DNA from: Protonemura montana
Lineage: Eukaryota > Arthropoda > Insecta > Plecoptera > Nemouridae
DNA length: 64,000 nucleotides
Assembly (NCBI GenBank): GCA_947568835.1
Contig: OX387606.1
Coordinates: 1,922,001 to 1,986,000, forward strand
Direction: 5' to 3'
How positions within the stretch are numbered: the stretch's first letter is position 1; each line of letters begins with the position of its first letter. The position numbers were made by a program, and so were the translations under genes. Below, in pieces: positions 57,701 through 64,000 of the stretch. The notes under the pieces were generated by a model. It saw only the letters and a program-made list of their open reading frames with translations, did no database searches and was not told the origin of the DNA.

Positions 57701-60700
57701 CGTCGCCTGCTCGCCTGCGGCTCAGCTGTCTCGGAATCCCCGACATTCTCACCTTCGATGCCGCAAACCCGATGCAACTTATGCCGCACTACCAGGTAAC
57801 GACACCGAACTTATTACATGTTTACTTGACAAGAGCATGTTATGTCCTCTTTAGCTTCTTACCAGCGCAGTGCATTGAATCATAGGAGCATGACTTTTAC
57901 AGGTTGGACTAGCAGCTAGGGGTTTACAGAATACAAAAAAAAACAGTAAGGCTCGGGGAAGAAAACTTTTTTTTTTTTTTTTCTTCTGTATTGGTTTTTG
58001 TAGTTAAAGATGGATTAAAATTTTTTTTTTGAAATAGTTTTGTAAATTACCGAAATAATGGAGGGGTTGATTTGTAATGTGCCAAAGGGATGGGTAACGA
58101 ATATGTTGATTGGAAAGTAATGGGAACGTGCAGAACTTACCGATCGGGTGTGGAAGGCCGCGATAGTGGATACTTCTTTGTTAACGTTTCGGCTGTTGCC
58201 TTTATCACTGGAGGAAATGTATTAATTAATTAATTAATTTTAATTTAATTTTACAATCCAAGTATGCAAAGCTTGTATGTGTGAATCAGGTCCAGCACTT
58301 TTAAATTATCACATATTTTATAAGATTCATTTACATTAAACATTCAAGAATTGTCTAAACTTTAAAATTGTGTTTCAACGGGTATGGTTCGAGTTCTTTC
58401 TTGGAGTCTTTAACATCGGTTTTTGCCTCCTCTATCCCGGACGGAAGTCTGTTGAAAAAACAGCTTTATGTGAACAGACACGCATTCAAAATGTAAAGCC
58501 ATGGACACGGTATTGGGAGAATCCCCAGTATTATTGGGTGACAACACTCATGCTAAGATAAAATATGTTTGTTTGAATTTATTACATTTTCAACGAGGGA
58601 TGCCTCCGGGTAGTGATTTTCGGAACCGGGTACCCAGTTTTAATACCCGGTTCCTACCCGGTTCCTCGCCAACTCCCCGCCCCAAAAAAAAAAAAAAATG
58701 ATTGGAATCTGATTGATTTGGCATTGCAAAAAAACAGTGTATTACACAAATAATAATGACTACCACAAATAATAATGACTACCACAAATAATAATGACTA
58801 CCACAGATAGTAATAACTATCACAGACGCCAGTCGAGTCGACTCGACTGTCAATTGTTGCCGATGTCTAATATCCCGCCGCGACTCTAGCGGCGATTCAG
58901 CTGTTTGGGTGGAGGGGTAGTGCGAGTGGTAGGGGAAGCTGTTCAGGTCGGGAGGGTGGAGGGAGATTTGAGCGACCAATCGGCTGCGTTACTAGAGAGG
59001 TAGGGCGAGTGGGGGCATGCTATACCGTCCGGGAGCCGGGAGAGGAACTTTACCGCGGTGATTCAAGCTAGCGCGGCGGGGTACAGCGGAGTAAATTCCC
59101 TGACGAAAAAACGAACAAAACCCGGATCCCAAACTTTGGAACCGGGTTCGCAATTACCCGGAACCGACCCGGGTACCCGAAGGCATCCCTATTTTCAACG
59201 AGACTTTCCAGTTTTTTAGTCCATGTAACTCGCTTGTCCTGTTCTAGCAAGAGGATCTGACAGCGCTGGGAAAGCTGGTGCTTGCGCTGGCGTGCAAGTC
59301 GCTGGTAGCTGTCACACGGGAGAACATCGCCACCTCCATGGAGCTGATGGCGCGGTCGTACTCCGCCGACCTCCGCAATCTGGTAACATAGCGTAGAGTG
59401 CAGGCAGGCAACGAGGACCGCTGATTGGAATGGCTCAACGTTGCTTGCAATGTTGACCTACAAAAGCAATAGTTCAAAGGGAAAATATATGTTGATGTGA
59501 AGTTGGGCTGATCAGAGTAGAAGAGTAGCAGACAAAAACTATTTGAACTGGGTTTTGAATGCTAAGTAAAGAACAGCTAATTTTCCATCATGATAAGGGA
59601 AAATTAGTTGTTCTTTACTTAGCATTCAAAGCCCAGTTGAAATAGTTTTTGTCGAAACTAATGCTACTTGGTTAAATCAAGTAGACATGAGTCTAAAAAC
59701 AATCATAGAAGAATAGCAGTTTCCCAGATCAAGGACTGGCTTTCAGTGCAGGTATTTAGAATCTGAACGGCATTAACTCAGCCTCGCGGTTTAATTGACA
59801 GGTAATGTCCCTGACATCTGTCTGTGATTCTGTAAATCACTCAAATTTCTATTTATTCTTTCCACCTGGTTGTGGTAACGGCACGCAATGGTTGATTAGT
59901 GTTGCTAATAATACAATAGAACGGTTTGGCGTGTTGGAAACACCGGTTCTCGTTAGATCACCGAAGTTAAGCAACACTGCGCTGAGTCAGGAATTGAATG
60001 GGTGACGATTATACACATGACCAGTTCTGTTCGGGAGAGAGGTTGGAGGGATGAAAGTTGAGGGACAGCAACTTCACTCGCCTTGCTTATCAACCTCTCG
60101 ACAGCATGGATTTGTGGAGGAATCCTGTTGTTCGAGTTGTACCGTCCTTCGGAAGGGACGTGAAGCCGGTGGTCCCCTTGGTGCTTTTCGACAGGAGTAG
60201 GCTACGTGCCGGCACCGGGTTTCCCCTCCTCCCTTCTAGGCTAGGTTAGGTTCATCATCATCCTCATCATCATCCACTCATTCACCGACACCATTAGACC
60301 AGTGCCGCAGGGCCAGTTGTCAAAACAGTGCATCGTTAAACACCACAAATAATAATTATAATAATACAATACTTAGCACCTTGCAAGCATTTGCAATTTG
60401 AATCAGATTTCACAATATGTATAGTTTTTTTTTTCTTGAATAATCAATTTTTTATGGAAAAAATCAAGAAACAGACAAAATGTTGCAGGCAAAAACTGGC
60501 CTCACTGTTGAAGTTGAAGTCAGAAAGCCAGAAATGTAGTTTGTTGGAAACAACGGATTGAATTTTGTTGTACTGTTGATCACACTTGCCGTGGAAAACG
60601 CATTCAAAAACAGAATCACATGCATTTCCGGTGGTCCCTTGAGTTAAGATGATTTTTCAGGTTGAAACCTGATCCTGATTACCCTGATAATACCCTAACA

Positions 60701-63546
60701 GAAGGAAAGTATTTTATTTTTTTCATATTGATTGAAATTGCTGCAGTTCAAACCATGCCTTACTTTCCCCATCGATAAACTTTTAAGAAATTATGAAACA
60801 TTTGGTCTTTACAGAATCTGTTCGGAATAAAAAATGTAAATAGGCACTGACTGTACGATCACCTTAAGAATTATGGATAGTTACGAGAAGTCTAAAGGCT
60901 CTTGATACGGCCAGAATGACACCTGCATCGCCTGGTTGCAGGTGCGATTCCTTCTCTCGGGTCCAGCGGCCGGCTCGGGGCCAGCTTCACCCCGCTCCGT
61001 CACCGACCTGATGCCCATGATCGGGGCACGCTTCTACGTACAGCTCGATGCTCTGCAGCGGGGGGCAGATCACCTCGAGGATCAGCTGGCTCGAGAACTG
61101 GAGAACGGTCGGCTCGTACGGCTCATGGCCAAGCTCAACACGATCAACGAGCGGCCTGAGTACGATACTGAGCTGGAGAAGGATATTTTAAAAAGATCGC
61201 GATCTTTTTTGAGGATCTTCGAACTGATCGTGATCTGTTTTGTATTTCACGATCTTTTTATTCGATCGCGATCAGATTTTCCACGATCCTTTTCAAAAGA
61301 TCTTTATTCAATGTTTTTCAACATGCAAGGCATTTTTGTTCCTGTTAAGTGGCTGTTAATTTTCTTCTTGTATTCTTGAGTATAAGTCATAATCTTTGTA
61401 GCACTGTGTTCTTCTATTTCTATATTAATATTGTATTTCCCAGTACCTCAGGGTGCTAAAAAATATGTTTTTTTCCAGAGATCACATGATTTTTTTTGAA
61501 AAAAATCTTTTAAATGAGCTTGACAAATTTAGGTTTGAACTTAAAAAAAAAAAACTATCGCCAACTTCGATCTTTTTAAAAAATTGTTTTTTGACGACGA
61601 TCTTGATTGTTTTAAAAGATCGATTTTAAAAAGATCTTCCCCAACTATGCTCGCACTTGAGAAATGTTGGAGATAAACTGCGATAAACTGCGATAAACTG
61701 CTTAAACTGTTCAACAGTGCTGACAGTGAGATTTGGCTTTAAATTATAGTCGGAGAATATCCATTATGCAAATGTTGTCAAAAAACGTAACTATGGAAAT
61801 ACAGCTAAACTGGAAAAATGTGTAACCCAACCAGGATACGAACCCGGGACCTCCAAATTGCCGGTCTTATGCTCTACTATTTGACCTCCAAAACCAGGAT
61901 AATGGGTTATCCCACCCCAAAGAAATCTGTGTGTCTAGGTAGCTCAGTTAGTAGAGCACCCGACCGGCAATTGGCAGGTCCCTGGTTTGTATCCTGGTTC
62001 GGTTGAACTTTTTTCTAGTTTAGCTCCATTTTCATCATTTGCTTCCTGGTTTAAACTAAAAAAAAAACCCCACTTTTTTGAGTACATTCTTATGTGTAGC
62101 ATTTATTATTATTATTATTTTTATTATTATTTTTATTATTATTTTTTTATTAATAGCTTTGGTATTACAATGATTACCTGAAGCTTATATAATTACATAG
62201 AATTGTGTGGTTAGTGTAAAGATGTACAGTGGTATTTCACATTTTTTGAAAAAGTAGTCATAATAGCATGGGGCGGAGCATTCCACAGTCAAATTGATCG
62301 AGCCAAGAAGGCTTGATGGCCCATGTTGCTATTGTACCTAGGGAGGTACAAGAAGGCTTGATGGCCCATGTCACTATTGTACCTAAGAGGTACAAGAAGG
62401 CTTGATGGCTCATGTCGCTATTGTACCTAGGGAGGTACAAGAAGGCTTGATGGCCCATGTCGCTATTGTACCTAGGGAGGTACAAGAAGGCTTGATGGCC
62501 CATGTTGCTATTGTACCTAGGGAGGTACAAGAAGGCTTGATGGCCCATGTCGCTATTGTACCTAGGGAGGTACAAGAAGGCTTGATGGCCCATGTTGCTA
62601 TTGTACCTAAGAGGTACAAGAAGGCTTGATGGCCCATGTCACTACTGTACCTAGGGAGGTACAAGAAGGCTTGATGGCCCATGTCGCTACTGTACCTAGG
62701 GAAGTACAAGAAGGCTTGATGGCCCATGTCGCTATTGTACCTAGGGAAGTACAAGAAGGCTTGATGGCCCATGTCACTACTGTACCTAGGGAGGTACATT
62801 TTCAGAGGGAGGTCATTTTTACCAATAAATGCAGGCTTGGAGATCATTTGGGCCACATCGTTCCTGGCCGGGTGGCCTGCAGCTGCCTTGTGTTTCTCAG
62901 GCTGAGGGGCTCCCACTAGAGTGCAGCCAGACTGGTGCTGATGCTGAGACTCGGGGTTTTAGTCACCATACACCAGCGGCACTGGTCTGCAATGCTCTTG
63001 AAAGAATGCCAAGCGAAGGATAGGGACATGAACTTCGTTGCGATCCGTACATTTGTTTTATTGCCACGTCGGTTGCAGGCTGCACCTGGACGCTGCTTGG
63101 TCGGAAACTGGCGACCGCTACATGCTCAAGCTGTTCCGCGATTACGTGTTCCACCAAATCACCGAGTCGGGTCGTCCATGGCTAGACATGGCACACATCG
63201 TGCAGTGTCTCAACAAGCTGGACGCCGGCTCTACCGAGAAGGTGAGTGGATCGCGTTTCGACTTTTGCAGCAAACGGTTACCGGTTCACCGGTCTGATGA
63301 AGATGACGAGACAAGCCTCGTTGAAACATTGAGAATCTGGGTTCTTATGAGGCCGACGGAACAAAATCCATGGCTCTGGAATCTTGCATTGTGCCGGGCG
63401 TCATCTTGTCTTGCTCTTGGCAGGTTTCGCTGATGTCTCGCGATGAGCAGAGCGTCCTGGTGGTCAGCTACAGCGAGCTCAAGCTGTGCCTGGAGCAGTC
63501 GTTCCAGGAACTGCTCACCGCCGCCAAGCTCGACTCGGAGAACTAG
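45715..63546 (+). CDS. PAN3: PAN3, pseudokinase subunit of the PAN2-PAN3 poly(A) deadenylase, 12+ exons
   Basis: My model uses exons 45715-45786, 46221-46476, 46602-46776, 48648-48842, 49646-49717, 50922-51038, 56767-57018, 57659-57795, 59248-59382, 60942-61159, 63079-63241 and 63424-63546. PAN3 binds poly(A)-binding protein and recruits the PAN2 nuclease to trim mRNA tails in the cytoplasm. The N-terminus (MDPLFMSYS...ESKLATYM) and Pro/Gly-rich exons 2-3 are the disordered arm. Exons 4-9 are the pseudokinase ('YKATNMKDGGRYCLRRVHG', 'LRHTNIVQLREVF', 'DYHPCSETLYAKHF'). Exons 10-12 are the coiled coil and C-terminal knob ('RSVTDLMPMIGARFY', 'WSETGDRYMLKLFRDYVFH', 'CLNKLDAG'). All junctions match in phase except exon 1 to 2; an 11-nt candidate microexon (45884-45894) would fix it, giving about 641 aa, but that is tentative. 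Confidence 0.92.
46845..48140 (+). repeat. 29-bp minisatellite, about 45 copies, PAN3 intron 3
   Basis: Unit: GGATATTGTGAATAGGGTGC plus CAAGAGGCT, with recurrent variants (ATC/ATT, GCC/GGC, GAGG/AAGG). Starts about 70 bp after exon 3. The unit has no stop in any minus-strand frame, so three long minus-strand ORFs (up to 512 aa) run through it; these are artefacts of the repeat. Confidence 0.95.
48257..48634 (+). repeat. 5S-derived SINE inserted at the PAN3 exon 4 acceptor, 12-bp TSD
   Basis: TTGTTTTGTCCA flanks the SINE at 48245-48256 and 48635-48646. The right copy of the duplication is the pyrimidine tract and the A of the AG acceptor of exon 4, which starts at 48648. The SINE is head-truncated at CCGAAGTTAAG and ends in a CAATAATCAATCAA tail. 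Confidence 0.9.
48985..49590. repeat. tRNA-derived SINE, two copies in opposite orientation, PAN3 intron 4
   Basis: A minus-strand copy (48985-49180) is followed by a plus-strand tail piece and a full plus-strand copy (about 49200-49590). The tRNA-like core in each is bracketed by an inverted pair, GTCTCAAAAAG and TTTTTGAGAC. It ends 56 bp before exon 5. Confidence 0.75.
49978..50375 (+). repeat. 5S-derived SINE, PAN3 intron 5
   Basis: Head (GTGTTGGAAACACCGAAGTTAAG with the usual internal 5S part missing), body and a shortened tail ending near AAAACATAATGAATCACC. Confidence 0.8.
50455..50890 (+). repeat. tRNA-derived SINE with five tandem tRNA-like heads
   Basis: The D-arm block AGCTCAATGGGTTAGAGCAA starts at 50541, 50593, 50645, 50697 and 50749, an exact 52-bp period. 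The first four units stop at GATCGGGG and re-enter at TCCAA/TTCAA, so only the last has a T arm and acceptor 3' side. The usual tail follows and ends about 30 bp before exon 6. Confidence 0.85.
51039..52335. other. PAN3 intron 6, left part: mostly unassigned
   Basis: Apart from a family B foldback fragment at about 51600-51690 (AACTATTTGAAATGAGTTTT) and pyrimidine-rich sequence at 51300-51480, I see no feature. Confidence 0.4.
52345..54417. mobile_element. 2.07-kb foldback transposon with 9-bp TSD (Mutator-like)
   Basis: Ends are GGGTCAATTAAGTTAGCCCA and its reverse complement. GATTTTTTT flanks both (52336-52344 and 54418-54426). The left arm is about 610 bp and the right about 880 bp; the arms are built from a roughly 150-bp unit that repeats about three times on the right. 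Within units the motif GGTGCAAAAT recurs in short steps. The centre (about 52960-53540) has no ORF. A 9-bp duplication with long arms is typical of Mutator-like elements; with no transposase this stays an inference. It lies in PAN3 intron 6. Confidence 0.85.
54797..55870 (+). repeat. Duplicated segment E, copy 2, PAN3 intron 6
   Basis: Collinear with 19695-21362 but without the hAT MITE, and with a deletion around 55670. The ORF from 54847 continues to 55158. Confidence 0.75.
55915..56040. repeat. GATC-rich repeat G, copy 1
   Basis: Dense GATCGCGA/GATCTT motifs ending in GATCTTCCCCAACTATG, also seen at 61178-61645. TAGTTGGGGAAGATC looks like a terminal sequence, but I could not find a target duplication. 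Confidence 0.5.
56151..56292 (+). repeat. 71-bp direct tandem duplication
   Basis: Two nearly identical units beginning GAGCGAATGTGAGCGAAAGG, at 56151 and 56222. Confidence 0.85.
56440..56755 (+). repeat. Foldback MITE family B, long copy
   Basis: Shares the blocks at 35410-35640 and ends with GAGTCTAAAAACCATCAT. It stops 12 bases before PAN3 exon 7 and so contributes the sequence in front of that acceptor. Confidence 0.65.
57036..57590 (+). repeat. 54-bp minisatellite, about 10 copies, PAN3 intron 7
   Basis: Unit contains GTGAGAGAAGATACCAGCAC and GACTGTCCCCTG. Starts about 20 bp after the exon 7 donor. Most units carry a GTGAGA donor-like hexamer. Confidence 0.9.
57796..58594. other. PAN3 intron 8, left part: no feature recognised
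   Basis: T-rich tract near 57969 and a (TTAA)n-like tract near 58222. The ORF at 58370 has no motif. Confidence 0.35.
58595..59191. mobile_element. hAT-type MITE (597 bp), PAN3 intron 8
   Basis: The right end reverse-complemented reads TAGGGATGCCTTCGGGTACC; the left end reads GAGGGATGCCTCCGGGTA. TTTTCAAC flanks both ends (58587-58594 and 59192-59199), a perfect 8-bp duplication. Subterminal GGAACCGGGTACC motifs occur on both sides. It ends 56 bp before exon 9. Confidence 0.85.
59530..59710. repeat. Foldback MITE family B, compact hairpin
   Basis: Left arm GACAAAAACTATTTGAACTG...GCTAAGTAAAGAACAGCTAA is mirrored by TTAGTTGTTCTTTACTTAGC...CAGTTGAAATAGTTTTTGTC around a short centre near 59600. 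The right end carries GAGTCTAAAAACAATCAT. Confidence 0.8.
59919..60359 (+). repeat. 5S-derived SINE, full length with 12-bp TSD, PAN3 intron 9
   Basis: AATAATACAATA flanks it at 59907-59918 and 60360-60371. The head preserves the most 5S sequence of any copy in the window (ACCGGTTCTCGTTAGATCAC then CGAAGTTAAGCAAC, and GGGTGAC). Body and (AAT)-rich tail are complete: 441 bp. Confidence 0.9.
61178..61645. repeat. GATC-rich repeat G, copy 2, PAN3 intron 10
   Basis: Starts 18 bp after the exon 10 donor with AAAGATCGCGATCTTTTTT and ends TTTAAAAAGATCTTCCCCAACTA. Many inverted GATC-containing words could fold. The ORF through the exon 10 end is read-through into this repeat. Confidence 0.5.
61815..62035. 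repeat. Second tRNA-derived repeat, inverted pair
   Basis: A plus-strand tRNA-like unit (GTCTAGGTAGCTCAGTTAGT ... GTTTGTATCCTGGTTC, 61930-62000) is preceded by an inverted partial copy (CCAACCAGGATACGAACCCG at 61826). Different sequence from the main tRNA-SINE family but the same head-to-head arrangement as at 17048. Confidence 0.65.
62290..62805 (+). repeat. 45-bp minisatellite, about 11 copies, PAN3 intron 10
   Basis: Unit contains AAGGCTTGATGGCCCATGTC and TATTGTACCTAGGGAGGTAC. Some units lose one or two bases. 45 bp is a multiple of three, so ORFs on both strands run through it. Confidence 0.9.
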
Positions 63547-63968
63547 CCACGAGCGCAAGACAAAGTGCGGTGCACGGTAACGGTTGTGTACTTAACCGGC
63601 AGCCGTTTAGCAATGCCCCACATTGCGGATTCACGTCCATCCACCCCCGAAGCATTTCCGTTAGATTTTATGCTCTTTATTATTTATATATCTTATTTAA
63701 TATTTTTATACGCATGTTTATTTAGTTTTAGATGGGTTTCCTGTGATTTTGTATCCGTGCGGCTTGAAATGTAAACCAGGGAGGCTGCTTCCCTAAACAT
63801 CTGGCACTTGCTTTATAGTCCCAAAAACCGGATAGCTTGAGCCCAATATGTTTTGTTTATCCGTGATTTTCTCTTACCTATATTCGACTAGGTATTTGCC
63901 ACGTAAAGCACCAAGAAAGTTTATTTTTCGCGTTAAAATCGTTTCGTTTGAGTTGTGGGTCTATCTAA

Positions 63969-63974
63969 AATAAA
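63969..63974 (+). terminator. Poly(A) signal AATAAA of PAN3
   Basis: The first canonical AATAAA after the PAN3 stop, 423 bases downstream and 26 bases from the end of the window. Confidence 0.5.
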
Positions 63975-64000
63975 TGCCAGAGAAGCAGAATCACCTCCCT

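Noticed and set aside
59935..60012. Functional 5S rRNA gene
   Set aside because: Only the 5' half to box C resembles 5S; the 3' arm is replaced by SINE body and the copy has SINE-type target duplications.
62258..62919. ORFs on both strands with 15-residue repeats (GLMAHVAIVPREVQE type)
   Set aside because: They are the 45-bp minisatellite read in frame; the period is a multiple of three and both strands are open. The locus is inside a PAN3 intron.

Overview
The window is eukaryotic nuclear DNA, most likely from an arthropod and probably an insect. Three genes have introns with clean GT..AG boundaries and matching phases. The identifiable proteins look animal or arthropod: PAN3, an SLC17-type transporter, an antigen-5-like CAP protein, a THAP-domain transposase and a TE-derived family common in arthropods. 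Repeats and decayed transposons fill most of the rest. I cannot name the order or species from sequence alone.

Layout. 0.9-2.1 kb holds an intronless ORF related to a widespread arthropod transposon-derived family. 2.7-9.9 kb is a transposon graveyard: a 5S-rRNA-derived SINE, a hAT transposase relic split by a THAP-domain (Kolobok-type) element with TTAA duplication, a 773-bp hAT MITE and a LINE reverse-transcriptase relic. 10.7-12.7 kb is a four-exon secreted CAP/antigen-5-like gene with a foldback element in its last intron. 13.3-28.8 kb is almost all mobile DNA: dispersed repeats, a 2.2-kb TIR element containing a small spliced gene, a duplicated segment carrying a conserved short ORF, a hAT MITE, and a young LTR retrotransposon with apparently identical LTRs that lacks protease, RT and RNase H. 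28.9-30.7 kb is an intronless HSP70 lacking the end of its lid and the EEVD tail.

32.1-43.7 kb is a nine-exon SLC17-family transporter gene (501 aa) whose exon phases all close. 45.7-63.5 kb is PAN3, the pseudokinase subunit of the PAN2-PAN3 deadenylase, reaching its stop codon and a poly(A) signal just before the window ends. The introns of both genes carry 5S-SINEs, tRNA-derived SINEs, foldback MITEs and minisatellites with periods of 29, 41, 45, 54, 64 and 68 bp, several lying within 100 bp of an exon.

The most interesting signals are where repeats meet splicing. A 64-bp minisatellite has amplified the 3' splice site and coding start of SLC17 exon 2 fourfold. A 5S-SINE inserted into the PAN3 exon 4 acceptor, and its 12-bp target duplication regenerated the acceptor tract. 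Also notable are 5S-SINEs with tandem promoter heads, tandem and inverted tRNA-like arrays, a 2.07-kb foldback element with a 9-bp target duplication, and a 72-bp hAT MITE with a perfect 8-bp duplication. The genes have unrelated jobs and no operon-like cooperation is implied.
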